Shown piece after piece: positions 1 to 21,621 of a stretch of DNA of 64,000 bases. Each line of letters starts with the position of its first letter. Within the stretch, counting starts at the first letter, position 1. The DNA comes from Panorpa germanica. Its lineage: Eukaryota; Arthropoda; Insecta; Mecoptera; Panorpidae. Both the position numbers and the translations under genes were made by a program. The DNA is taken from assembly GCA_963678705.1 (NCBI GenBank), contig OY783208.1:24082207-24146206 (forward strand), read 5' to 3'. The notes beneath the pieces were generated by a model that did no database searches, was not told the DNA's origin, and worked only from the letters and a program-made list of their open reading frames with translations.

Positions 1-345
1 TATGACGAACTGTCATTTACATTTTTGACGTTTAAAGGAAATTGACACTTTTCTTTAAGTATACGATTTTCTGCTATTAGAAATGTTTTAACTTTCATCG
101 GAAATTCATTTTATAACATTTTTTTAATATATTCAAACTTCTTATGTGTTAGAAATTATATATTAATTAATTATAACAAAATTTCTAAAACATTACGAAA
201 TAATGAAATCAAATTTATCAGTATCTCACGTATATTTCAGATTATCAATAGTTTATCAATTATTTTTGAATGATTCATATGTAATATATGATAGATAAAA
301 TATTAAATAAATATTAGAAAAAAAATGCTATAAAGAAGTACATAC

Positions 346-624
346 CTGTGTTTTCGTATCAGTCGTAGCATCAGTGACATTTTCTATTTTAGGGGGCGTA
401 GTACCACTAATACTATTAATTTCTTTTTGTTTTTCAACATCACTTAATAATCTTTCTAAATATTCAACATATAATTCTTCTTTAGCTAATTCATCACGTA
501 AATTAACAACTTTTTGTTTATGTCTATCAAGACTAGCTCTTACATCTTCTTCCCAAGCAATAGAAAGCGAACTTTCTGGGAACCTTTGACTCCACATACG
601 TTGAAAATCATCAAATACACTCAT
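346..624 (-). CDS. BCR/ABR-like RhoGAP, first coding exon (partial gene)
   Basis: Ninety-three codons run from an ATG at 624 to a good donor (CACAG|GTATGT, exon end 346), after which the gene leaves the window to the left. The peptide starts MSVFDDFQRMWSQRFPES, followed by a charged heptad-like helix (about residues 25-65, ending YLERLLSDVEKQ). This resembles the N-terminal coiled-coil oligomerisation domain of BCR, whose pattern is a Trp/Phe-Pro-containing start, then a helix with E/L repeats. In that family the domain precedes GEF, PH, C2 and RhoGAP modules acting on Rho GTPases at the plasma membrane; none of these lies in the window. The last 25 residues are Thr/Ser-rich and low in complexity. 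The reading past the donor (five codons, then a stop) is intronic. The BCR-like assignment rests on one exon, so it is moderate. Confidence 0.55.
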
Positions 625-2088
625 TGCACTCTATTTCACATTATATTATAAATATTTTATATATTAAATACAATTTTTTATTAATTTTATTATTAATTAT
701 AATACACTTTTATTTTTATTTATTTTTTATTACTTAACACCACACACATACTGTCAGCCATTTTCATTTCAACTGACTTTCTTCCTTTGTGCAGAGTTTT
801 GTTGGTAACTCGCTTGACATTGTTTAACTGTTGGTAACTCGTTTGACTTATGAATCTTCGCGGGAAATTTAATTTACAGAAAATGATTCAGCCTATCCGA
901 AAATCAATTGTATCTAGTCCCAACTGTTTTCCAGATTAACAGAAATTATCTTTTTATCTCTTTAACACCTATTCAATTTCCAAAAACAAGCAGCAAATAA
1001 TTTGACATCTCCAAAATATTGAAATTGGAATAGAGTATGTAATTATATATAAAATTATACCATGTATCTAATTCAATACACACATAACTCATAAATGCAA
1101 CCAAATATAATTAAAATGCAGTTAATTAGTCTCTAATGAATAGGACAATCAAATAAGATATATTACCTAGATTGAGATTGATGTGTTGTAAGTCATGTTG
1201 CTGCTAGTCCAGGCGCATTTGTATTTTCTACACCAAAATTAAATATCAAAAATAAGTTGAGTTTTTCGAGTTTTCTAAGCTTTCAAAAAATCTGAAAAAA
1301 TCCTGAATGACTTCTTGAAGTGTCTACTACATGGTCCAGAAGTTGCCAAAGTCCAAAGTTTAAAACCGTTGTTAATAAAAATTCACAAATCGGAATATTG
1401 TTAAAAAATTCGTAACTTTAGAACAAACAAATATTAAGAAAAACGGTTGTAGACTTTTTTACCTTAGACTATAAGCTTTCGAAAGAAAGTAGTGTCTTTG
1501 GCGTGGGCGCAAAACAAGTTGAATTATTTGTGCACCTGAAAGTGAGGAATATTTTACGGATTCAGGCATGTCATAATAAACGGAGCGGTGATTATTCGGC
1601 ACAAAATAAGTTTTTATTGATGAAAATACAAAAGTTATGAAATAATAATTAACAATAGTTTATTAAAAAGAGAATTTACGGTGCGCAACTGGGACAAAAG
1701 TAGTTCTTCTGTTTTCCTTCCAAATGCAAAGAGAACATCGTTTTCGCTTTTCTAGTTTACCCGTTGAATGGTCAGCCATCTTCAAAAACTTATTGTAGTA
1801 AAAAGAAGAACTAATTAAAAGAATCTATATATATAATCTAAGAAATAATATATTAAATTCCATAAAACATGAAAAAACTGTAAAACAACGAGAAAAACAA
1901 AAAAAGTGCAAGAAGAAATAAAACCCACAATATTTGTATAAAAAAATGATGAATTATTATTAATTTCTACATATTATAACAAATAAAATTAAAAACAATT
2001 TTTTTTATATATAAAAGAAAGGCACTTAAAAATTAAATTTACCATAAAATTAACAGATTTCACAAAATCTGTTTTCTAAAATTAAATA
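625..2088. other. Intergenic stretch between BCR-like and xmas genes
   Basis: There is no gene with splice or homology support here. The first 150 bases hold the likely 5' UTR/promoter of the minus-strand BCR-like exon. The rest is AT-rich, and apart from the possible transposase relic listed separately near 1.64-1.79 kb I recognise nothing in it. Confidence 0.5.
1655..1796 (-). pseudogene. Possible piggyBac-type transposase C-terminal zinc-finger relic
   Basis: On the minus strand a short open stretch reads KLEKRKRCSLCIWKENRR. A one-base shift then gives YFCPSCAP before a stop. The CxxC...CPxC spacing behind a basic segment is like the Cys-rich C-terminal finger of piggyBac/PGBD transposases. 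Only about 45 codons remain, with a frameshift, and I see no DDE domain or terminal repeats. Chance similarity is possible. Confidence 0.25.
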
Positions 2089-11183
<9,095 letters not shown>

Positions 11184-11744
11184 TTTGATAATTAAAATTT
11201 AATTAAGTAATATACTAATATAATTAATTAAAAGTTAAATAATATTTAAAATAAAATAATTTACTTCATAATAAATGCTAAGATGCTAAGGTACTGTTTC
11301 TGATTTTGAAAATAATTATGCTACCAAATTTATTTGGTTGTCAAATTAAGATCTTTAGTTGTCAGATTAGATTTTTAATAAGATTCAGATCTGTCGTTCT
11401 TTTCTTATTATAATCGGTTAATTCATCTTAATCTGAAAATAATTAAATATATTATCTGATCGTGAAAAAGCTTTTAATAAAGGGAAATATTTTTCTGAGC
11501 AGATAGGTATTCTATTGGTAGCATACAAATAAATTGTAATGCGCGTGATTTGAAATATAATTTAATTTCTTAATAATACGCTTAATGTATGTTACGTAAT
11601 CAAATAACAATTACGAGTATTTACATTTTGTATATTGGATATGTCCAAGCATTAGATTGTATAGATAAAAGAACGTTGTTGGTCTCTCCTTTAAATATAT
11701 AAGATATACATCATATAGATTATAAGTATAGAAATGAATCTACC
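11184..11744. other. AT-rich sequence upstream of xmas
   Basis: The first 100 bases are the likely 5' UTR/promoter of the minus-strand xmas gene. I recognise nothing in the rest. Confidence 0.4.
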
Positions 11745-12540
11745 CTTTTCGCTTCTTTAAACCAAATTAGAATCATATTTTAACGATTTCTTGAATATAT
11801 TTCTTAAAACATCATTTAAAATATATTTTACGATTTTAACTTCAATTGCCGCCAAATTACCAAAGGAAAAATTAAGAAGAGTTATTAAGGGGGAGTGAGG
11901 TTTCAACTTTTTTTATTTAATTTCTTAAGAGAGGCCAAGGTTTAAACTTTTTTAAATTTATTTATATGAATGTACAACATATTAAGTTTATTGTGTGAAA
12001 ATTAGAAGTCGATTGGAGTAAAACTGTCGGAGATATAGAGTTTTAAGTCTTCACCTCTCTGATCTTGTTTCGTCTTTCTTTGAAACTTTCAGAGTCGGTG
12101 TCCTCTCTAGCTCAAAATCTACTGCACCGATCCTTTTGAGATTTTGCACACTCTTTCTTTACATAAATGCCGAGGTAACGCTGTCCAGTTACTTAACAGG
12201 GTGTCCTGCAGAAACTTATCAACTAATGAAATCATTTTGGTTTTTTGATTTCAAATAATCCAGTGATGAGTTATGAGGGACACCGCAATGAAACTTTTTT
12301 TTGTGACGTCACCGGAGATTCGCTGTCAATGGCTCATTTCTTGATATTTATTTATGAAAATTTCACAAAGTATTCTTTAAATGTTATTTTATCATGTAGT
12401 AATTATAGAAATAATTATATATTAACAGTGTCGTTAAAAAACAATATCGAAAATATGCTTTTTTATTGTTTTGACCTGCCTTAAAAAAATTGCTGTTATC
12501 AAGAACACCAACCAATCAGAACTTAAAAGGTTTGTTGCTT
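11745..12540 (-). pseudogene. Diverged, interrupted relic of the armadillo gene's last exon
   Basis: 11745-11890 aligns with the interior of the last exon of the gene at 44203-46589 (shared ccttttcgcttc, aacgatttcttgaa, acgattttaac, and the Glu/Lys-rich start of a helix on the minus strand). 12498-12540 matches the exon's upstream end (aagaacaccaaccaat, ggtttgttgcttt). About 600 bp of unrelated, unrecognised sequence splits the two parts. This is the most diverged copy of the amplified exon and lies outside the tandem array. Confidence 0.65.
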
Positions 12541-12800
12541 TGGTAATGGTCCATAATATTGTTCTTTTCCATTGGATCGAAAAGCATCAAACACATTAAA
12601 AATGAAAATGATATTATGAAGTTGTTAATAAAATGAACTTATTAATTAATCTAAAGAACTGGAAACCAAAGAAAGACTTTCTAAAATTTATTAAGTTACA
12701 ATGATAAAAGAATATATTTATAAATACATCAACAAATATTAATATAATTATATATATAATTAATATTAAAATAAAGAAACAAACTAATCTTAACATATCT

Positions 12801-12905
12801 TATACTTTTTCACCGCTGTATATTATAAGGGCGATGGAAAAATTGACGACGTCTTACTTCACGTCACTATACTTTTTCACCGCTGTACGTTACAAGGGCG
12901 GTGGA
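12801..12905 (+). repeat. Short tandem duplication with hairpin potential
   Basis: The string tatactttttcaccgctgta occurs at 12801 and again at 12868 (period 67). Each time it is followed by an inverse partner (agggcg[a/g]tggaaaa), so each unit could fold into a small stem. A third, weaker form (tttccaccgctgc) lies near 12970. It sits just past the 3' end of the LRR gene. Confidence 0.55.
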
Positions 12906-13022
12906 AAATTTTGCATACAGAATACCACTTTAGATATTTTGAATACTATCGATGAAAAAATTAAATATTTCCACCGCTGCAAAAATAAGGTCGATTTTTT
13001 GAAAAGTTACAGGATAAGGGCC

Positions 13023-15418
13023 TTAATGTTTAAATGTTACTTTTAGAAGACGATGGCAGCTTTCTTCCGGAATGTCCTGCAAAATAAATTGAAATTAAAA
13101 AAGTGTTGAAGGTGTCACATAAATTGCAGGGGCTATCCATTCAATGCATTGTATGTTTATAAATAAATCCGACAAACCTCTAGAGAAAATCGAACTTCAT
13201 CGAATGTTACGTTCAAGATATTTGTCCTGTCTTCTTGTTGTGCCAGCACTTCCGATATTTCCGTTACAAGATCTACAGTAAAGGCGCTTCCAGTCAATTT
13301 CAAATCCTGCAAATAAAATACTAGTTAATCAAAATGAGCTTGTGTCCTCATTTTTTAGTGGTCGATTTTTCAATTGCTGATTGAAATTGATGTTAATAAA
13401 TGTGTATGGCGTGTCTATTTTATTAAATATCTAAATGTTGACGGAGGTATAGCAATTAAAAGTTTGAATTGTAGTTTTAGCGCTAGAAATGGTCGGCCAT
13501 ATTTGTATGACGTGAAATGCATTTTAACGTCAATTATTTGTTGAGTAGGTAGTCGAAATAATCAAGTCAAATCAAAGAATAATAAGTTTTTATTTTATTT
13601 AACCCTGCTAAGGCAGACATAATATTCAAACTTTATTGTTCCTCGAAACAGCTGTAAATAATATTTGATATATAAATACATATAGCAGAGATTTATGAGC
13701 TGTAAGGTTGTGATGTCACATGCATTTGGAATGTGTACAACGTTGAATCCCTTTAATAATTAAAGAGAAAAAATGACTTTTTTAATTGCCCAGTAAACAT
13801 TTTGGAGTAAATTCTACTTAATTTCTATTACGTATCATGAATTTTTTGTCTGGAACGTGTTCGTTTTCTATTCAGTCGTTCAAAGGAAAGGTCCTTTTTA
13901 TGAGCTACAGGCATTGCAACGACGGTTCACTGCTGAATTAAAAGCGGAGTCGGTTTATGATTTATGACCGGATAATAAAAATATACCCATGTGGGAAAGA
14001 AACAGAAATACTTAATGAATGATGTTGGAAAAAGAAAGAATATTATTATGAAAAACTAACACAAAATCTGTGACAGGTAGAGAACTTGTAAAGCGTTAGA
14101 ATAGAATTGTACGAGTGACTCGAACTTCACCAAATAGGACACTTCACCAAATTGTTTACTGGGTGTTAATATCTCTTAACATATAAGGAGTTCTAGTAAA
14201 CCACTTTATCAATATGTTGTACACTTTTATAGAAATTAAGACATAGGACACAAGCCCATTTCAAATAATTTTAGTTCTGAAACTCACCGTCAGAATGTGA
14301 GAGCCCCGAAGCAACGTCAGAACATCTTCGTTCGTCAAACCGTTGCACCACTTAAAACGTGCAGTGGTTAAACTCGCACTAATTGAAAGACAACGCATCA
14401 ACGCGTTATAACTTGGATGGTAACTTTCTTGGTAATGAGTAATTCCAATTTCCTTTAGTTTTGGTAGCGCTGCAATCAATGCAAACAAATCTTCATTAAA
14501 ATCAAGCTCCTCGCCTTCAATTTCTAATAATTCCAGGTTGATGCAACTGCCTGTTACTCTGCAAAGTTCTTGGTTTTGATTTCCCTTCATGTTTATCAAC
14601 TTGAGAGTTTTCAGCTCTTTAAGATGTTGCAGGAATCCTAATGTCCTTAGAGGACGTTCACCGCAATATAGTGTCAAGTGTTGCAACGTTGGCTGCTTTG
14701 CCACTAAGTCCACTATGAAGTTTGGCGTTTCATCTCCAATATCCACACCCAGCGATTGAAGTTTCCAACCTTCAAGACACTGCATCAGTATGAACAAATT
14801 TATTTTTGTGCAGAGAAGAACATCCAATTTTTTTAAAGTACTTGGTAAGTGTCTTAGACAGGACCCAGATATCTCGAGTCCTTTTAACGTAACGTCTTCT
14901 AGCCCCTTGTTGGTGGAGAATACTTGACCAACGATGTCTTCATTTTCGTAGTCAATGTCTAAAGACTTTACGGATCGTTGCGTTGCAATAACATCCGACA
15001 AAAAGAACGGTAAGGAAGAGTTACTTTTTACCAGTGTACCAATGGGCATTTCTAAATGTCCTACAACAGTCAAGTCTTCAAGCTGGGTTTTGTCAGAAAA
15101 TATTCCCAGGAAAGGATAATCGATGTTGTATTTTGCAATATTAACGCTTAAAGATTTTAGGTTATGATGGGGTCTTAAAATGGTTGATCTTTCAATTGTC
15201 AGGTACATTCTAGATATGTCAAGGGTTTTCAAACCGGGACAATTCTTTCCGATAGCGTTGAAGAGCGGCTCCATCTTGTCCTTAGGTATGGGACCCATAA
15301 ATGTCAATTCCTCTAATTGGTTGCACAGGGAAATGCGTTCTAGAAGAGCCTCCACGTCATCAAGTGACAAGTCCTTCTTAACATTTAGCACACGAAGTTC
15401 CTTGGACATGGCTGGCAT
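13023..15418 (-). CDS. Leucine-rich-repeat (RNI-like) protein, three exons
   Basis: Exons (minus) are 15418-14288, 13306-13178 and 13076-13023. All are phase 0 and give 437 aa. The start is MPAMSKELRVLNVKKD. The body consists of repeated LRR units of about 25-30 residues (LEELTFMG, LKTLDIS, LKSLSVN, LEDLTVVG, VKSLDIDYE, LKKLDVLLC, LQHLTLYCG, LKTLKLINM, LELLEIEG, LKEIGITHY), as in F-box-LRR or RNI-type solenoids. I see no F-box, signal peptide or membrane segment, so it is probably a cytosolic or nuclear adaptor. Exon 1 ends at ACG|GTGAGT; the extra eight codons read past it are intronic. The short last exon adds DIPEESCHRLLKVTFKH. Intron 1 (14287-13307) is almost entirely a MITE. I cannot name an orthologue. 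Confidence 0.8.
13333..14260 (+). mobile_element. Family-A MITE filling LRR-gene intron 1, with nested CCCAG MITE
   Basis: The left end reads aatgagcttgtgtcct and the right end aggacacaagcccatt, a 16 bp inverted repeat with one mismatch. TCAA borders both sides (a possible 4 bp target duplication). Without the nested element the copy is about 553 bp. It contains gttgacggaggtatagcaat and ctttatcaatatgttgtaca, the two motifs shared across related families in this window. Confidence 0.85.
13789..14163 (+). mobile_element. CCCAG-family MITE (375 bp) nested in family-A MITE
   Basis: The inverted termini are CCCAGTAAACATTTTGG / ...AATTGTTTACTGGG. The uninterrupted host sequence in other family-A copies reads aattgttaatatc; here it is aattg-element-tgttaatatc, so the insertion duplicated only TG. 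375 bp copies also occur at 27452-27826 and 30980-31354. Confidence 0.88.
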
Positions 15419-15509
15419 GGTTGAATATGAAGATGATTAAAAAGTTACCTAGAAAGCAAAGTTGTTTTCATTTAATAATTAAAAGAAATGTATACATTGA
15501 AATCAGAGA

Positions 15510-16160
15510 TGTGCACAAATGCTTTTCAAAAGTATTTAAATACAAAATGCAAATACCTCGTTATTTTCCTATTTCAAATACAAAATAAAAAATAAATTAA
15601 ATACAAAATACGTATTTTAAAAATACTTTTGAGAAAATAGAATACTCTTTATGTTACTAATATAAATGTCATTTTTTTTAATAATTCTGAGAATTTTCTT
15701 TGATAAAAACCGACCTCGTTTTGAAACATTTTTGTTTCATAAAAATACTACCTAGAATTTTTAAAAATAGTAAAAGTAAGGATTTTATTAGTGTCGCATG
15801 TTTATGTCGCACTAGTCTGTACGTTAAAAGTGCAACACATTTAGTACACTCATGTCTAAATAATGTCAACTTATGAATGAAAATATATAAATGTTGGATG
15901 TCGCATGTGGGGTGGGGGTAGTAGGGGGTATTTAAATAATTGTGCAGATACTTTTAGATCATAGATGGTGCTAATGTTGGTGGGGTTTTAAGTTTATATT
16001 CAAAAAATAATATTTACTGATTAACACTATGAAGTAACAAAAATGAAAAAAGTATTTTGTATTTTCCAAATAAAATATAAAATTCTATACTCTTAAAAGA
16101 TATTTAAATACAAAATAGAAAATAGGTATTTACTATTTTGTATTTGCATTTTGAGTATAA
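15510..16160. mobile_element. Inverted-repeat element with tattTAAATAc-rich arms
   Basis: About 130 bp at each end form imperfect inverted repeats built from reiterated aaatacaaaat/attttgtattt strings (left from gtgcacaaatgc, right to tttgcattttgag). The centre has no coding potential that I trust. The look is that of a nonautonomous DNA element, perhaps hAT-like; the edges are approximate. Confidence 0.45.
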
Positions 16161-16336
16161 ACTCATATTATAATTAGACATTTGGGGATCTAGTATTCAT
16201 CTTTATCAATATATAGTACAGCTTAATAGAAATAGACGTGGTTGTAAAAATAAGCTCTTTCAAAGTTAGAGCGCGTATTATCAATACATGTGATTTCACA
16301 TTTTACAAGTTTTATTTTTGTATAAAAATCTTATTT

Positions 16337-16735
16337 CTATAAAAGTCCATCTGTTCTTACAACATCAATGACGTCACATACATCTTTTAACGCGTTTTCT
16401 TCTTTATGTTTTAAACACGTGTCCAACATGGTACCCAGAATTCTTTTCGCTTCATTTAAAACCAAATTTGAATCAGATTGTAACGATTTCTTGAATATAT
16501 TTCTTAAAATATCTTTTACGATTTTAACGTCCATTGTAGCTAAATTAACAACGGAAAGAAGAAGAAGAAGAGTAATTAAAAGGACGTCCCGATTGTTGTT
16601 AAATAATAATTCAAGCTTATTAATAATTACTGCAACAATTGTACTATCAATAAATAATGAATCGTAGAGTTACTTTGAAGTTAGCAAGAACATCAACCAA
16701 TAATAAGCAGAAGATAAAAAGGTTTGTTGCTTTGA
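16337..16735 (-). pseudogene. Armadillo-gene last-exon relic 1 (E0)
   Basis: The minus-strand C-terminal 65 codons stay open (MDVKIVKDILRNIFKKSL ... VIDVVRTDGLL), ending at the same position as the intact exon at 44203. Compared with that exon it has lost about 21 bp near the middle. Further upstream a small indel breaks the frame, and the rest of the gene is missing. Confidence 0.85.
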
Positions 16736-17699
16736 TATTAACGTAAACTGATATCAGAGATAAACATCGCGCCGGTTTTACATATTTTTAACCATTTAAT
16801 GTCTTTGTTTTAACAATATAACAATAAATAAAACTAATAATTAAATGTGGACAATTATGATCTCAATGCACACCCCAAATATCAGTTTTCTACCCTTTCT
16901 AATTCATAATACATTTACGAAAGTATTTTTAAAAATATTCCAGTTTTTCCACAATAATATTTTTCAAGAAAATTCAGTGAAACTTTTAGGGACATAGAAA
17001 GTTTTAGAAAATTGTTGAACACAAAATATGAAAATTGGAAAAACTTTGTTAGAGCCTTAACGGTTGATTTAAACATTTTAAAATTATGAATATTTTACTA
17101 TAGGGATGAAATATTAAGTGTACATACCAGGGTTAAGAAATCGCACTGTTTACTTTGAGGTTCAACGTTGACTGGAACCCAACGATATATATTCCAATAT
17201 AAATCGCACAAAATTATGAACCTTATTTAATGTCAAGACACAAACTTTAAAATAGTAAGGTGAAAAATATATAGGTAATAATTCCACACAGTTCGTTTGG
17301 TGATTGCCCACGGAACGTTAGTTAGAATGGTACATTTGGAAAGCAATTGCTCCTTAGCACCTTAATGAAAACCAATCGAACAACACCGACTGAGTGATTT
17401 TCTTATCTATTTGATGATAAGGATTTTACATTTTAAGGATTGCTATTGCCATTAAATCAGGCGCAATATATTACTAAATGCCGAGTAGGTAATACAGATC
17501 GCGTTACAAAGTTGCACAGAACATTTTGAAGGCAGAATAAAATTTAAGATTTTCCAAAATAAGCCCAACAAATTCCAGCATCTGCCGGAGATAATTAAAC
17601 GGCTTCCCCTGTAATTCCTATCTCTCACTCTCCATTTAAGAATGGGGATGTTATGGCCTCTAATTCTATAATTACACTCCCCCCTGTCTGTTTTCATCA

Positions 17700-19340
17700 A
17701 TACTCAACGTTATTTTATAGAAATGAAGAGCAACCAACATTCCAATTGGATTGTGAACTCATTTTTCAAAGTCGATTTTCTTCATTTCTTATAGAACTAT
17801 AGGATTATTTATATATAGTGTAAGTTGACGGAGATATAGCTATTTAAAAGCAGAATTTCTGTTTTGCCGCTTAAATTTAACATCTCAGTAATAGAGTTTT
17901 TATTTATCTTTTTTCATGGTGTTCATAATATCTAAACATATTGAAAGTGTTGCAATAACCTTTTTACACTCTGTTGTTTAACAGAGATGGCAATTCGTAT
18001 AAGGGAAGTTAACCTACAAACTCAACGTAAAGGTCATTGACAATTTTTAGTTATCAAACTCTTGCAAAAGCTTGCAAACCTTAACTCCGAATGTGACCGA
18101 ACCGAATGAAAACAGAACTGTGTTGTTTGTGAGAGAACGAACGTGTATACGAGTGAGAGAAAACACGCCACGAACGAAACTAAACTGGTAGTCGAACAAT
18201 GTTCCGTGACTCTATAGAATTTTTAACAATAGCGTAACAGATGATTCTATTTTGTCGTATTTGTATGTATTTAAATACGTTTCAATAGTATTCGTACACA
18301 TTTCTGTTGATGATATTATCATCAAAAGCATGCACAAGATGGGCCAGTACATATACAGGGTGTCCCAAAATTCAACGATAAGCCGGCACCAGAAGGTGGT
18401 CCTGCTCATGACTACACAAGAAAAAAAGAAAAAAAAAATTTATCTCATTTTGTTTAGAAATTAGAAAAAAAATTTTTTTTTTCGAAAATTGAAACACCTT
18501 AAGATGTTTTTAACTACCATGACCACAATTTTTAAATTATTTCTGATTTTTTTTTTTGTATCGGCAACCTAAATAGCACTGCTATCCACCACAACCATTA
18601 AAACTCCCAGAATGCTAGTAGTTTTTACACAAAAATCAATGCAAATTATTTTTTTCTCTAAAATTTTTAAAGATTTTTACTTTCAGTCAACTTTAACTGA
18701 TCGTGGAGTAAAAAAAAAGTATGAACACTAAACAAAAATTGGCGCAACTCTTCAGGATTCTAAAATGGTATAATACTCCAGGAAAACTAGCAATAAAAAA
18801 AAATTATGCATACTATTTCTAAACAAGAACCAAATTTCATAAATTGTTGTTGTTGATATAGTTATCACTTTTACAATTCCCCAAAATAGATTTTTTATAG
18901 TTGAATGAATTAAAACAAATGGTACAAACATTTTTTCATTCATTTTATAAATTTATTGCATTATTTACATTACAGTAAATGTTCAGGGTGAAATATATAT
19001 AGGTAATAATTCCACACAGTTCGTTTGGTGACTGTCCACGGAACGTTAGATATGATGGAAGTATTTGCGCCACCAAGAGAGAAATCACAGTGGTCAAAAC
19101 GGACGGTACGAAGTTCTTATCTATTTTAAAGGTTTCATTTTAAGATAGCGTTTGCGTCTTGCCATTAGACCAGGCGCAATATGCTTGCACTCAATATTGA
19201 TGCAAGATAATCAAGTTTAGGCAGAATAGAGTCTAGATAGAGTTCGGATAGACTGACAAAACTAACTCATATTATAATTAGACATTTGGGGATCTAGTAT
19301 TCATCTTTATCAATATATAGTACAGCTTAATAGAAACTAA
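17700..19340 (+). repeat. E0 interior with superfamily motifs
   Basis: This holds gttgacggagatatagctat (17827), ttgtttaacagagatgg (about 17970), a cagggtgtcccaaaa string (18356) and tatcaatatatagtacag (about 19307), in the same order as in the shorter family-A and family-C elements. It may therefore be a long relative of those elements. The 60-70 codon readings inside it (18212-18464, 18752-18943) have no recognisable domain. It recurs at about 27180-29200, with one MITE inserted. Confidence 0.6.
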
Positions 19341-19444
19341 CTGACGTGGTTGTAAAAATAAGCTCTTTCAAAGTTAGAGCGCGTATTATCAATACATGTG
19401 ATTTCACATTTTACAAGTTATATTTTTGTATAAAAATCTTATTT

Positions 19445-19551
19445 CTATAAAAGTCCATCTGTTCTTACAACATCAATGGCGTCATATACATCTTTTAACG
19501 CGTTTTCTTCTTTATGTTTTAAACACGTGTCCATCATGGTACCCAGAATCC
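19445..19551 (-). pseudogene. Armadillo-gene last-exon relic 2 (truncated, E0)
   Basis: Only the 3' 107 bp of the exon survive. At cagaatccttt the sequence jumps to atccctttctaattcc, whereas E1 continues (29412 onward) through a full exon relic, a THAP element and a MITE before reaching the same point near 31431. E0 has therefore lost, or never had, about 2 kb. Confidence 0.75.
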
Positions 19552-21621
19552 TTTATCCCTTTCTAATTCCTAATACATGTACAAAAGTATTTTTAAAAAT
19601 ATTCCAGTTTTTCCACAATAATATTTTTCAAGAAAATTCAGTGAAACTTTTAGGGACATGGAAAGTTTTAGAAAATTGTTAAACACAAAATATGAAATTG
19701 GAAAAACTTTTTTAGAGCCTTAACGGTTGATTTAGACATTTTAATATTAATAATATTTTAATATAGGGATGAAATATTAACTGTACATACCAGGGTTAAG
19801 AAATTGCACTGTTCACTTAGAGGATCAACGTTGACTGCAACCCAAAGTTATATATTCCACTATATATAGAAAAAAAGAAGGGGCTAACAAATAATCATAA
19901 TAAATTATTATTAAAAAACGGAATATCTCAAGAGTTTGTTTTGAACCAAGATATGAATGACAAAATTAATATATATATATTAATATATATATATATATAT
20001 ATATAAGATAAGAAAATTGAATCAAAAATCTTGAACGTTGATAACGGAATTGTTCAACACCTTGTTAATTTAGTGATGTGCAATTATTTAATAGTTGAAA
20101 AGTTGTCTCAAGATATAGATTTTTTCTCTCTCCAAAATCAGTGAAAATATATTATTGAAGTTACATGCAAAACTTTAGAAATAAAAGAAATCTTGTTAGA
20201 AGACAATTATCATAACAATTATTATATATGCTATAGTTATTGATTTGTAATTTATCTTCGCGTAAAAATGACGACTTAAAACATAATAAACAGTATAAGA
20301 AAAGAAAATTGCAAACTCAACCCAGTAAACATTTTTGGAGTCACTTTGACATCATATTGAAGATGCGTCATGATTTTTTTGTCATAAAAGAGTTCATTTA
20401 TAGTTCAGTTTCTCACATTTTTTCATATAAAATGTCTGTTTTATCGGCTATCGGTTTAGGAATTATAATTAGTAAATCCTAATTATTTCTAACAATAAAC
20501 ATTTGTATTTATTAAAATACTCGCAAAAACTGTTTCAAATTATATATTAATGTGCTAATATTATATCAATGTTGTTCATAAATGCATGCAATATTCATAT
20601 TTATATATCAATATCTTGCTTTTATTTTTAATTAATGTTAGTTTTAAGATTTCTATGTTTTAATTCATTTATATTTTATGCCTATTTGTTTTTATACACA
20701 CATATATACTTCTTGTTTTGGGCAAACGATACTATTTCTTATGTAAACATCCTTTGTTTATCTGAGTCACTTCTCTAGGGTCCACACTACGTAAATGTTT
20801 TCGATTCCTTCCACTACTTCTTATTAACTCAAAACTGGAACGTAACGCACGCATTAATCTTTTGGTGCATATACAAAAAATAATAATTAAACATATTATA
20901 CATAATCAGAACCGCAAGCTGCAATTACTTGGTGTCGTAACTAGTATTTTTATCAATTAAAATATCTAATCAATTTATATGTAATTCAATAGTGTAGTTT
21001 TAAAATAAATGTAATCTAAAAAAGTTCTGATGTTTTGCTGTGTCTTGATATAAATAAAAAATTGCTATTAACTAATAACAAAAAGGTCCTTCATAACAAA
21101 ATTGTGCGCCCACTAAGCTATTGAAAGGAACTGAGCGACATTTGCCGTTCGAGAACTTGGATACCGTCGACAGATCGCAGATACGCCCTAGCCAGCCTAT
21201 AGATCTCTATAAGGTCCAAACTCCACAAACAAATGTCGTAGTGCTAATGTTGTCACATTACTCTGACGAGCCTTCGTAAGACGAAGATAACGATACCTTA
21301 AATGAGGAAGCCAATGTTATGTGACGTCATCACTTGTTACGTCATATGCTGCTGTTTCTACTATCGGTGTAAGATAGTCAAACAAAGTTTCTGGTTAAAA
21401 ATTATTAAAGACTATTATATTTAAATTATTAATTAGTTTGTAATTAATAAATTGTTTGTTTATGAATTGGTTTTTGCAAGGGTTTTATGATGAGTAATTA
21501 AAGAAGTAAAATACATCGAAAACATTTAATTTTAAACTAAGTAACATTTCTACAAAAATTAAAATAAATAGACCAGTAACACAGATATGAAAAAAAGGAA
21601 AATGGGATACCTTCCATAATA

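Noticed and set aside
16368..16667. 99-codon plus-strand frame repeated at 23207 and 35057
   Set aside because: It is antisense to the armadillo exon relics; its conservation follows from the repeats being near-identical.
20240..20482. 80-codon frame repeated exactly at 32090
   Set aside because: It contains the terminus of a CCCAG-type MITE fragment; its identity reflects recent D duplication, not selection.
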